NCBI GenBank assembly: GCA_009760855.2
Contig: WPIO01000025.1
Span: 1,347,501 to 1,411,500, forward strand
DNA: 64,000 nt
Reading direction: 5' to 3'
Origin: Cristatella mucedo
Taxonomy: Eukaryota > Bryozoa > Phylactolaemata > Cristatellidae
The notes under the pieces were generated by a model. That model was not told where the DNA came from and made no database searches. It worked only from the letters and a program-made list of their open reading frames with translations. The translations under genes were made by a program, and so were the position numbers. Shown one piece after another: positions 47,015-56,723 of this stretch (position 1 is its first letter; each line of letters starts with the position of its first letter).

Positions 47015-47045
47015 CTGCAGACGCCAAGTAGTCGTGGTGACACGT

Positions 47046-47310
47046 AGCCAGCACAGCGCAGGCTACTTGAAATAACTCAAGGAGAATAGGCTAGCTAGCA
47101 AAGCCGGCAAATACTGTCACCGACGATTGCAGCTGCCTGGCCAAGCGTTCAGGCAAGCTGCTTCGATATCTTGCAGTTGCCCGGAACTTTCACCCGCCCC
47201 GCCAAGGGCTGCGCCTGCAGCTGGATAACGCTATGCAATGCCCCAGCAGGCAATTCGCACACCAAAGGCTTCATAAGCCGCACACTTTCAGCCCAGCTTG
47301 CAATGCTAGC
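47046..47310 (-). pseudogene. Decayed CUB-like type 2 module upstream of locus B
   Basis: On the minus strand an open piece (47310-47152, then TGA) reads PLVCELPAGALHSVIQLQAQ and VKVPGNCKIS. It matches the middle of type 2 modules, from the second Cys (C..L....ALxVTLQL) to the third. After a frameshift SSVTVFAGFAS and FQVACAVLA resemble NVTIVVSSDAAG and RCAAVL. The stop codons and the small gap (about 31 nt) to the type 1 acceptor mean it cannot be a normal exon now. Alternatively the last hydrophobic part is a signal-peptide remnant. Confidence 0.38.
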
Positions 47311-47445
47311 TTCCAGATTTTTTTAAACGCCACCAGTGCTACGAACCTACAGCCTGTTTGCGACACTAGACAAATAGCTACAGTTCCTTATCGCTTAGCA
47401 AGGTATGGCTGAAGTCGTCAAATAAATTGAAGAAAATTGGGAAGC

Positions 47446-47590
47446 CACCATTGACCAAGGTCAAGGCAAATGTATTTGACGGTCGAGGTCATGAGCTCGA
47501 GCTCCATGGCATATGTGGTGGCATATGTGAAGCGCCCCAATAGAGATATCAAGTTCTCTTAAGGCGCTATACAAATGAATTGTATATTTG
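47446..47590 (+). mobile_element. SINE S2 copy
   Basis: GACCAAGGTCAAGGCAAATG, GTCGAGGTCATGAGCTCGAG (box B region altered), GTGAAGCGCCCCAATAGAG, CAAGTTCTCTTAAGGCGCT and ATACAAATGAATTG. A short GTGGCATAT repeat lies inside. Confidence 0.75.
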
Positions 47591-47835
47591 ACACCAAAAG
47601 TGCAGTTTAGCTGTGTGCCCACACAAGCATTCACACATCTTATCGTCCTTTTGACTACCTAATTCAATTCACTTTGAATTAGTGGAAATATTTGTGAAAG
47701 CTGTATCTCACAGCCAAAACAGAACTTGTCGGGTACTTCCTTGGTTCAGGGCGAATCATAACAAACTTCTCAGTAATGCTGACTCCCTGCAGAGAGTCTC
47801 GCTGCTAGTTCTATTGGATCTCGGGGAAGTTTTCG

Positions 47836-48070
47836 ATACCAGCAGCAGTCCTGAGCTGCTACTTCTATTCTACTCACTACCTCAACTGCTCTCCTGACTC
47901 TGCTATGCTTCCCACTTTCTCTTTGTTGCGTGAGACGAAGTGTGTTGGCTACCGAATGCGTACCGAAAGCCGTTTAGGCTGTGAGTGCGCTATACAAAAC
48001 TCTCCTGCGTAACACCCACATGGTCTTTATGACTTTGTGGAGTTACAGACGGAGATACATTACATTACAT
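47836..48070 (+). mobile_element. LINE-2f 3' end inside LINE-1f
   Basis: TCCTGAGCTGCTACTTCTAT, CGTGAGACGAAGTGTGTTGG, CGAATGCGTACCGAAAGCCG, CTCTCCTGCGTAAC and a GAGATACATTACATTACATT terminus match the copies at 52.0-52.3 and 63.0 kb. Confidence 0.75.
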
Positions 48071-48375
48071 TGTATTGCTGTGGCTTCGGGGGGGGGGGGG
48101 GGGGGGGGGAGGGGGAGGGGGCAGTTCTACTGGGGTCTCACGGGAGACTCAGGAGGACAGGACCAGGAGGTGAGCAGTAAACGAGACTCTCTTTATTACT
48201 CTCACCTGGTACATATATGAGAGCTCGATGAATCACAGCAGATGTCAAGAAATATGACATACATTAGTGGCCTGCCAGTCAATGGCTTAACTATTGGCCA
48301 CAGCTGAGGCATGTACATTAATGTCAGGGTGCTGCTCTAATTATAACAGCAGAATGCATCAGGCCACACATCACA
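48071..48375. mobile_element. Solo-LTR-like block, about 305 bp
   Basis: Starts TGTATTGCTGTGG and ends CACATCACA (TGT...ACA). Read on the minus strand it has a TATATG region and AATAAAG about 180 bp before the end. LINE-1f coding sequence and the LINE-2f tail flank it. A G run of about 19 bp (48090-48108) and a GGGGGAGGGGG stretch lie near the left end. No clear target duplication. An LTR is the best guess, not proven. Confidence 0.35.
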
Positions 48376-48580
48376 ATCATGACCTTCTTGAGCACCTATA
48401 GTCTCGCCTGGGCATCATTGCGGCAGCACTGCAGTGGTTTCAGTCCTGTCGAAGCAACAAATTTTAAAGCATAGATATGCATGGCAAATTGTCATCCGGT
48501 GAGCCTTTGAAGTAGGGGCTACCTCAACAATCTGTATTAGATCAGCATCTGGCTTTCACTTCTATTCGGATGACACTCAG

Positions 48581-49426
48581 TTGTACCTTTGCTTTGATCC
48601 CTCCCAGCCTTCGAGCACCTCAAATTCTCTAAACTCACTAGCTGCATGCATTGATGACATCCGCACATGGATGGCAGCAAATTTTCTAAAACTTAACGAT
48701 GATAAAACTAACTTACTAGTTATGGGCAAACCCAGTGTGATCCAGAGATTGGACATGCTGACTCTCAAAATTGGCTCTGCCAGCATATCTCCACTTGAAT
48801 CAGCTCGAAATCTAGGTGTCATATTCCAAATCGACCTCTCGTTAGACGACCATATCAGCTCCACAGTCAAATCCACCTATTTTCAGCTTCATAAAATTGC
48901 TAAAATTCGGGCTTGTTTAGATAAAGATACCACATCTAAGTTGGTCCATGCATTCGTGACATCCCATCTCGACTTCTGCAACTCACTGCTTATTGGCCTA
49001 CCAGCATGTGCGATCAGGCGATTGCAGCTGGTGCAAAACTCTGCAGCTAGACTTGTCTGCCGTGAGCATCGCAGTTGCCACATTACTCCACTTCTCGCCG
49101 ACCTGCACTGGCTAGTAGTCAAGCAACGGATGGACTTCAAGGTTTTGTCGCTCACTTTTAGGTCCCTTCATGCTATGGCTCCAGCCTATCTGTCAGATAT
49201 AATACCCCATCAGGCCAAGCATCGTACCACCTGCTTTTCGGAATCCAACAGTCTAGAAATACCTCATACAAACCTTAAATCCTTTGGAGACCGTGCATTT
49301 GGTTCGTATGCTCCCACAGCCTGGAACTCCCTCCCGACCTGCGTCAGAACATCCCCTGACCTGACCACATTTAAAAGGAACCTAAACACACACCTATTTA
49401 GGACAGCATTTAGTGGGTCCCTGTGA
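48581..49426 (+). CDS. LINE-1f ORF2 C-terminal half (remnant ORF)
   Basis: An uninterrupted frame of 281 codons inside the LINE copy. It starts at LYLCFDPSQPSSTSNSLNSL, just after the mutated catalytic block (FYSDDTQ), then has AACIDDIRTWMAANFLKLND, ARNLGVIFQIDLSLDDHISS (RT thumb side), AKIRACLDKDTTSKLVHAFV, DFCNSLLIGLPACAIRRLQL, NSAARLVCREHRSCHITPLL, FRSLHAMAPAYLSDIIPHQA, LKSFGDRAFGSYAPTAWNSL, and ends RTAFSGSL. This C-terminal region is typical of CR1/L2-type elements in invertebrates and fish. It would not be active alone, since the palm is missing or split. Confidence 0.85.
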   Translation: MYLCFDPSQPSSTSNSLNSLAACIDDIRTWMAANFLKLNDDKTNLLVMGKPSVIQRLDMLTLKIGSASISPLESARNLGVIFQIDLSLDDHISSTVKSTYFQLHKIAKIRACLDKDTTSKLVHAFVTSHLDFCNSLLIGLPACAIRRLQLVQNSAARLVCREHRSCHITPLLADLHWLVVKQRMDFKVLSLTFRSLHAMAPAYLSDIIPHQAKHRTTCFSESNSLEIPHTNLKSFGDRAFGSYAPTAWNSLPTCVRTSPDLTTFKRNLNTHLFRTAFSGSL

Positions 49427-49689
49427 TTCGTCCTTGATGTGCTTATGCGTGCTGACACTGCATGCTGCTACTAACCACATTTGCATGCTGACCCTGTGCA
49501 TGTCACCCCTAACCATATTATTCATTTCGTTTGTTTTTTCAAGCATGATTTTACTTACCATTAATTGCATTTCACTTTACAGCAAATGTAAAGCACCTAG
49601 AGAGAGATTAAGTTCTCTGAGGGCGCTTTATCAAGTGAATTATTATTATTATTATTATTATCTGTTCGTAATGAATAGGTTCGTCTTGC

Positions 49690-50670
49690 TGTTTTGATCG
49701 CAAAGGACAATCAAGACTTTCATTTTTATGCAAATGATGCACGGCTGCACTCTGCTTTGATTCCTTCAGGCCCCCATCAGCACCTCAAATTCTCTCAACT
49801 CACTAACAGCATGTATTTACACTTAGATGGCATTAGATTCTCTCAAATTGAAAGACAATGCAGCCAACTTACTTATTACAGTTAACCTAAAATTGCAAAC
49901 GGGAAAGCCTAATCCTCTAAATAAGCTCGACAGCATTTCTCCTGTAGCATCTGCACAAAGTCAAGGAGTTCAGTTCCAAAATGGCCTTTTGCTAGCCAAT
50001 CACATCAGCTCCGTGGTCATGTCTGCCTATTTTCAACAGCGTAGCACGGCTAACATTTGGACTTGCTTAGATAAGAATAGCACAGCTGGGTTGGTCAATG
50101 AATTTGAGCATCCAATCTAGACTATGTAACTCACTACACACAGGTCTTCATGACTTCGGCAAAAAAAAGACAGACACAGTTGGTGCAAACTCCATAGCTA
50201 GTATTAGCTGTTGTGAATGCCACAACGGATGCACATTCTTCCCCTTCTCAGTGACTTGCACTGCCTCCCCAGAAAGCAGCAAATCAAGTTGAAGGTTCTG
50301 TCAACTCACCTTCATTCTCTTGCTCCGGCCTACCTCAGGAGTATACTTACTCTTTAGGCTTCCAATCGTAGCACTAGCTCCTCAGAGGGCAAGTCGCTTA
50401 GTGATGCCCTCTAACCACTCTCAAATCCTTTGGAGACAGTGCTTTCAGACCATATGCCCCATGCGTAGAATCTATTGATGACTAACAACATCCCGTTAGA
50501 TGATGACATAAAAAGAAGCTAAAATCCCACTAGTTCGTCACAACATCCACTACGACTGCATACATTTTCCTTTGTCCGCTCACGTGATGCATGCTATTTA
50601 CTAACCAACTCGCCTACTTCATTTCCAGCATATGTAGACTGCCTAGAAGTCATACCAATGTTTTATTAGT
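49690..50670 (+). mobile_element. LINE-1f relic, strongly diverged
   Basis: DFHFYANDARLHSALIPSGP (FHFYADDTQLYLCFDPSQP), TNSMYLHLDGIRFSQIERQC, GVQFQNGLLLANHISSVVMS, AYFQQRSTANIWTCLDKNST in successive frames, with a 3' part to about 50.67 kb (AGCATATGTAGACTGCCTAG). It follows the preceding copy head to tail. Confidence 0.75.
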
Positions 50671-50779
50671 GTACTACCGGGTGATCCTCGAATGATAAAT
50701 AAGAAACAAAAGAGCAGTTGTTGGCCAGCACCTGCGGGTCAGAAATGCTTCATGTATAGGATAGTCTGTGGGCATTAAT

Positions 50780-51440
50780 TATAAAAATAATTCATTTTTA
50801 CAGCACCCTTAGAGAAAAAATTGCTTCAGAGAAGCAATAACCAAGGGTTAGTTATGTGTAAGGGATCATGCTTGGACAAGTATTCAAATGTAAACAAGAA
50901 GAGTGTCAGGCCGCTGGAAAATAGAATCCCTGTTTAGCAACATGCAGTGAATCACGCATCGGCAAGTATGCAATGCACACCGGAAAAGAAAGAATAAATG
51001 TTCACTCGGGCACAAGGTAAGCTGAGTAGAGCAGATATATCTAACCTTATATTTAAATGATGTAAAGTCAATGCAGGTGGTGACAGAAGCTGGAAGCAAA
51101 TTATAGGCTTCCAGTGCATTCCATCTGAAAGCTGCCAGATCAGCAAAAGGTTTTAATTTAGTGTGAGGAATGGCAAGAATGTGCATACTTGTCCAAGCCG
51201 GAATATGAGGAGAATAAAGGAGTTTGGATAGGTAGGCTGGTGCACGAGAGTTACACGACCTGCAAGCAAGGAAGAGAATCTTATCGTCAATTAAATGCTT
51301 GTTCGGGATCAGGAGAAGCTCGGATAGAAGTGGAGTGATGAGGCAGTTATGCCGTTGATGACAGACCAGCCAAGGTTGTAAGTTTGGACAAAAGTCCTGA
51401 ATGAGCAGTTCTTAGTAGTCCAGATACTGCGCAAGGCGAG
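50780..51440 (-). mobile_element. LINE-1f 3' half, minus strand
   Basis: Minus: IPHTKLKPFADLAAFRWNAL, EAYNLLPASVTTCIDFTSFK at 51180-51050, with the QNS/LHWLPV region near 51.3-51.4 kb in degenerate form and the tail words near 50.8 kb. Confidence 0.75.
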
Positions 51441-51649
51441 TAGTTGCACCTTTTTTTTTAAGGCACGCTTTCAATTAAAACAGAGGCCTGCCGTATTCGA
51501 CTCTATGTTACTGCCAACTGGGTGTATCTGTAGTTAGCGTGTGATGAGCATTCGAACCAAAAATGTCAAAATCTTGAGGTTTTTTGTTTCTGCGATGCCC
51601 CATAAATGTATGATAATCCTAAATGACTATTGTCAGATAACAGTGGAAA

Positions 51650-52270
51650 CTAAGCCAGACCAGAATGGACAGCCTCGTATGGCTGCAAGGCTAGTCTTCA
51701 AGTCCCAGAGGCTTGAGCACGTGTCTCCTTTGCTAAAAGAGCTAGGATGGATGCCAGTTGAGCAACGGATACAGAGCAAAGTTCTTACGCTGACCCACAA
51801 GGCCTGCCACGGCTTGGCTCCTTCGTACCTAACTGAACTGCTGCACCAGTTTCAGCCTCCTCGAGCCCTCGGGTCCTGTGTGGACAATAAATTAGCTGTT
51901 CCATTCCTCTGCTTAAAGACCGTTGGCGACAGAAGCTTTAGCTCTGCAGGTCCTAGACTGTGGAATTCGCTTCCACAATTCTTATGCAACGACAACTACT
52001 CTCCTGCTGCCGACTATGGCTCAACCTTTTTTTAGCGGTCCTGAGCTGCTACTACCATGCTACTCACTACCTCAACTGCTGCTCTCCTGACTCTGCTATA
52101 CTTCCCACTTTCTCTTTGTTGCGTGAGACGAAGTCTGTTGGCTACCGAATGTGTACCGAAAGCTGCTTAGGTCGTGAGTACGCTAAACAAAACTCTCCTG
52201 CGTAACAACCGTGTAGTCTGTATGGCTTGGTGGAGTTACAGACGGAGATACATTACATTATAAGCGTTTC
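51650..52270 (+). mobile_element. LINE-2f copy, 3' half
   Basis: The C-terminal region of a second CR1-like family: AARLVFKSQRLEHVSPLLKE, LGWMPVEQRIQSKVLTLTHK, ACHGLAPSYLTELLHQFQPP, GDRSFSSAGPRLWNSLPQFL. The 3' UTR and tail follow (GTGAGACGAAGTCTGTTGG, GAAAGCTGCTTAGGTCGTGA, CTCTCCTGCGTAACAACC, GAGATACATTACATT). The frame is open for 164 codons from 51541, but the 5' half is missing. The family differs clearly from LINE-1f in protein and tail. Confidence 0.8.
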
Positions 52271-53107
52271 CAGCTGTGGCCAACCTGATTTGTTAAACTG
52301 GCTGTTCTGTTACTGCCTGCATATCTGCATGTAGCTGAAGCTCTTGCTTTGACAGGTTAGTTGGTTGAGATTTGGCTATTATATGCCTAGTGGCTATGAG
52401 CTATGAGCGGTCATTACTTATTGCAGAGCAGACAATACAGGCCAGAGCTGTTCTAAACGTCTGGGACACAACCGTGAACGAATGCGAGGCATTATTACTA
52501 ATTACTGTAGCTTATCTGCTTGGCTCTGAGAGCTTGGAGGCCAGGTGGAATACTAGGACATTAATACTGAGGACATTAAGCTGCCTAATACACACAAGGT
52601 CGGAAAAGTCGGCTGGATAATGTTGCACACTCAGTAGGGCACCGATAAATACCTCCTCCCACGCCATCATGGAGCCGCCCGGCGTGCCTCCCTCCCTTCT
52701 GGTTCAGTCCCAAGGGGGGCTGAGGGGGTCCACTGCTCCCCCAACACCACATATCACCCTAGCAACAGACCGAGGCGTTTTGCATTGAGCACCGATCGCT
52801 GATGACCTGATCGACCGACCGACCTGCATCCTGCTGGCTACTGCCAAGTTTTGCATGACTTTAGCCGGAAGGCAGCCATGCTTTCATCGCTCTGCGCAAG
52901 ATGAGTAAAATGCAATACATTACGTGGACCGGCGTAAGCTGGAACATTGATGCATTACTCGGGCCGATGTGACTAAAGATGCACGCACACTTGCATGCAC
53001 GCGCTAGCACGCACACGATCTTAATGCTTTTTCGTTTGTTTCGTCTGAAGGCGTTTGCACCCCTCTATTGACCTGGACCATTGCCCGGGCAGCATTTTTA
53101 GGCGCTA
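52271..53107. other. Unassigned sequence
   Basis: C/G-rich patch at 52650-52745. Nothing recognised. Confidence 0.35.
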
Positions 53108-53680
53108 GAAAATAATAATAAATTTGTAAAGCATGGTCAGAGAACTTAACCTCTTCCTAGGCAGGTGCCCTAAAGGAAGGATGATCGAATGGATAATGGC
53201 GGCATGCTCAATGTCAACAAGTGTAATGTAGAGGTGACATGGACAGTGTCACCATGCAGATATGGTTAGTGGCAGCATGCACAGTGACAGCACAAATTAA
53301 CACACAAAGAATGAATCACATGGACCCACTAAATGCTGTGATAAATGTATCCCGTTTAGCTTCTTTTTAAACGTCATCAAGTTAGGGGATGCCGTAACAC
53401 CAGTCTGAAGTGAGTTGCAGGCTTTGAGAGCATACAAACTAAAGGCACGGTCTCCAAGGGATGAGGTTCGTATGAGGTGTAGGTAAACGATTCGATTCAG
53501 AAAATTAGGCGGTACGATGCCTGGGGGAGGGAGTAGATCTAATAGGTAGGCTGGAGCCAATGAATGAAGGGACCTAAAAGTGAGTGACAGAACTTGCTTG
53601 AAGACGATGCTCTGCTAGAATGGGAGCCAGTGAAGGTCGGCGAGAAGTTTCTCTACAGTGGCCCCCAGTTGCCGTGTCTT
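53108..53680 (-). mobile_element. LINE-1f 3' half, minus strand
   Basis: Minus: FRSLHSLAPAYLLDLLPP region at about 53.56 kb, NFLNRIVYLHLIRTSSLGDR, AFSLYALKACNSLQTGVTAS, PNLMTFKKKLN, then the 3' UTR (CACTGTGCATGCTGCCACTA) and a tail with GTTAAGTTCTCTGACCATGC and AATAATAATAA complement at about 53.11 kb. Confidence 0.8.
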
Positions 53681-55395
53681 TTGAAATAACTGCCGTATTT
53701 GTGTGTTCGAAGCTTAAGGCGACACATACATTTAGCCATACACGTGTTTCCCTGAATGTCTTCTTCTTGTGTGGTTTTGTATACTCATCTAAGTAAGATA
53801 CCTTGCTTGCAATTTTAACTCGGATAATTGCTTCTCTTGCTGAGTAATAAAACACCCGGATAGCGATTTAGTTTTCTTGGGGCTCTATATAAAAATCGCT
53901 ATTTTATAACTAGCTTGTCAGTGAAAAATCACAGGAAACTTCAGTGACACATATCGACGCCAGACGGTCTGAGTTTCCACTTACCTAGTGCTATGGCTGG
54001 CCAAGCTGGCGAGCCTAATCTACTCTCAGGCAAGGACTGACTACATGCCACGACCTGGGTCGTCAACTGCTCGAATCTTACCTTCGGTCTCTTTCTGTGT
54101 TTTACTCTGTCATAAGTGTAGCGTTTGCTGAGCTTTAACAGCAAGAATCTCTCGGACTTCTTCTTCTTCGGTGTCTTCCAGCTGTAGAGTTATCACATGC
54201 GACGTTACTGCTGAGTTTCGGGGGAGTGCGGCACTGAGCGACTTCCTTTTGTTGCTTATTTTGTTTGACGCTGTTGTCTATGATAGGTATCCTTACATTC
54301 AGCAGGCTTTGTTCCTTTCGATCCCAATTCACTGCTGAGAAATCTCACCGGTGGTCCATAATAGAGGGGGAATGGTGGAAACTACAGGTTTTATAAGGAA
54401 AGCAGCCTGCACCCGGGAGAAATTGGAAAAATTCAACTTTGGTTTGGAAGGCTGGCCCGAGTCTCGGCTGACCAAATTGATGAGCCTGCCCCACTAGCCA
54501 AGCAGAAAAATGAACCAGATTTCGAAATTACATTTAAGGAAGAGCGTGCCTAGAAATCTAATTTTATTAAATTTATTCGTCAGTGCCAGGCAGCAAGTCA
54601 GCATTGAGTTGCGTGTACGTGTAACGACTGCTGACCATCTTTAAATTAATATCAACAATATGGTATGCTCTGGTGAAGAAACACTTGCAGACTATTTATG
54701 CATATCCATCTCATAGTAAAGGCAGGCACAGCATGACTTCCGGTGGTTCCGCTCATTATCGTAGCTGTCTAATATGCCAACTCAGTTGGTCACAAGTGGG
54801 AAGCGCCAGTCCTGACTTCGACAGCAAAGGGGGCCGTGTTGCTCAGATAGGACAAGCTACCGGAATGCAATGGACACCCTTTGAAAAACCCTTTGAATTG
54901 CCTAGTCCTTTGAAGCTCTAGCATTTCAATGTTCAATTTCAACTATGAGAGTGCAATTTGCAGCTACATATGCAAATAAGCAAATTATCTCCCCTGTTAT
55001 TATTACTCTCATCGCAGCTGTATGTGGTAGTAGTACATAAATATCACACTAAGGACTCCACGTAAACGTGACGTCAGTGGCTGTGTCAGGCTGACAAACC
55101 TAGCTTCTTATAGACCTAGATTGCCCAGGGCTCGAGGAGGTTTCCCCAACTTGATTGGAGGTATACGGGATTCCCTTGGGTCAGGATTACAAATACCTTA
55201 CTTGCCTTAGGCAGGGGGGCAAACAGGGTAGGGAACCGGTGGGGGGGGGGGGGGGCAGTGAGCAGTCTCTGGATGGAAGTCCAGCAGTACAGCGCATGGA
55301 AAAAGCAGGAAGTTATGAGAGCATAGGCATTGAAAAAGAGGGCAACCGAGTGGGAGGGGGGGTGGCCAAGACCGACCTGAAGGGATAAGCCCCCT
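53681..55395. other. Unassigned sequence
   Basis: A G run at 55240-55253. Frames at 53855-53574 minus and 54673-54921 plus have no domain. No gene could be built. Confidence 0.3.
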
Positions 55396-55560
55396 GATAG
55401 CTCATGAGGTATGGTGCTTGCTCTTCACGAGCTCTTTGCGACCGAGGTCGAGGGTTCAAATGCTGCAGTTGGCAATCCTTTATGGGCCAGCTGCAAACGG
55501 CGGTGATAGCCGTAAAGGCTCTTCTGCTGCTATACAAATGGGGCTGTAAATTAGCTAATA
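55396..55560 (+). mobile_element. SINE S1 copy
   Basis: GATAGCTCATGAGGTATGGT, GCTTGCTCTTCACGAGCTC, GAGGGTTCAAATGCTGCAG (box B), GGTGATAGCCGTAAAGGCTC and ATACAAATGGGGCTGTAAAT. Confidence 0.8.
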
Positions 55561-55847
55561 TTTATATCGAGTGGCCTGGCCTTCCACTGATGGGCTACCC
55601 CTGGTAAGGACAACGTTCGGTTCCTCTTAATTCAGGAAAAAGCTAGGTGGCACTAGCGGCTTGAGAACGGAAACACGGACTGCTTGGTCAGGCTCTGATC
55701 GGCAGTGTAGTGATGCAGAGTCATGCAAGCCATCAGCCAGAAAACAGCATACTGCCTGACACTGTGGTAAACTAGCAGCAAAGCATGTCACACGATGGAT
55801 GCAAGGCTAAATCCCAAAGCAAGGAAGCATGCCAAAGACGAATGCAC

Positions 55848-55885
55848 GAGTTCTCTGAGGGCGCTATATCAAATGTATTATTATT
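55848..55885 (+). mobile_element. LINE-1f terminal tail
   Basis: AGTTCTCTGAGGGCGCTATA, TCAAATGTATTATTATTG: only the last part of the LINE-1f 3' end. Confidence 0.6.
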
Positions 55886-55994
55886 GATATCGATGCACCG
55901 CTCGCAACAAAATTAGGTGCAAGCAACACAGCTCCCGAGCTGATCTCTCCTTTTGGTTGCAGGTGCGGCACAAGGCCGCCAAGCAGCCGAAGGT

Positions 55995-56165
55995 GGGGGC
56001 CACAGCTGATTTAACAGCCTCATTCGCATAGCAGCAGAAGAGCCTTAACGGCCATCACCGCAGCTTGCAGTTGGAAATAAAGGATCGCCAACTGCATGAT
56101 TCTAACCCACGACCTCGGTCGTGACAAGCGAGCGCCTTACCTCCTCGGCTATCGCATCAGGACAG
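55995..56165 (-). mobile_element. SINE S1 copy
   Basis: Minus: CGATAGCCGAGGAGGTAAGG, CGCTCGCTTGTCACGACC, GAGGTCGTGGGTTAGAATC (box B region), GGTGATGGCCGTTAAGGCTC, GAATGAGGCTGTTAAATCAG. Confidence 0.8.
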
Positions 56166-56598
56166 CGGCTGTACACTAGAGCCACCAACAGGCGCTGCTC
56201 GGAGCCTGAACCTTCCGACAGAACGGCCTGCCTATATCGCCATCGGGCAGACAGGACAACTGGCAGTTGCCAGCCGTGCGAACGTGGCTAGTAAGGAGGT
56301 AGGACTCGGCCAGCTAAATGAAGACGTTTGCTCGACCACCTGCCCAGCTCCTGACATCAGAAGAGATCGACTTTGCCAGCTGCTGTTAAACAGCTCGCAG
56401 TCCACTACCGAGAACACTGTCATCAGGCCAGCATCAATTAGAGGCTATAGTGGCAAAAATCCTGCGCACTTTTACGCTACCCTTGCTCTGTCGATCAGAC
56501 CCGGGTCTGAGAATCAGTTAGTGAGTCGCGCTCACTTTTTGGTCCTTGCTGCACACGCGAGTTCACTGTTTACCAGCTACCGGCACGACGTCTATCAA
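56166..56598 (+). CDS. Possible module fragment (weak CUB-like type 2 text)
   Basis: A plus frame open from inside the SINE to TAA at 56598. The part RDRLCQLLLNSSQSTTE and HFYATLALSIRPGSEN loosely follows LCQLPTVRLNAST and ALRVTLQLIQPRIESG of the locus B type 2 exon. A good donor (TTA|GTGAGT) lies at 56519 but in phase 0, not the family's phase 1. The second Cys is absent. It may be a diverged module, a decayed one, or chance. Confidence 0.25.
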
Positions 56599-56675
56599 TA
56601 AGTTTAACTGTTGTGTAGCTGTAGGCTCCGTCGGGGGTAGGGGGAGGGGGGGGAATGGGAGACTGGGGGGGGTGT

Positions 56676-56677
<2 letters not shown>

Positions 56678-56723
<46 letters not shown>
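56678..56723 (+). repeat. Poly-G run of 46 bases
   Basis: 46 consecutive G in a wider G-rich region from 56635, followed by GCGCGGCGGCGGCGC. A strong G-quadruplex candidate on the plus strand. Frames through it (poly-Gly, poly-Pro) are artefacts, and the length may be affected by sequencing. Confidence 0.9.

Larger units (their letters stand above)
47680..49665 (+). mobile_element. LINE-1f copy with nested insertions
   Basis: The 5' part (47680-47835) carries RANHNKLLSNADSLQRVSLL and VLLDLGEVFDT. It is cut by a LINE-2f 3' end (to 48070) and a solo-LTR-like block (48071-48375). LINE-1f then resumes at CTTCTTGAGCACC and runs to the tail TTCTCTGAGGGCGCTTTATC with (ATT)n at about 49640-49661. 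This part has the longest intact ORF of the family in the window. Confidence 0.85.
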
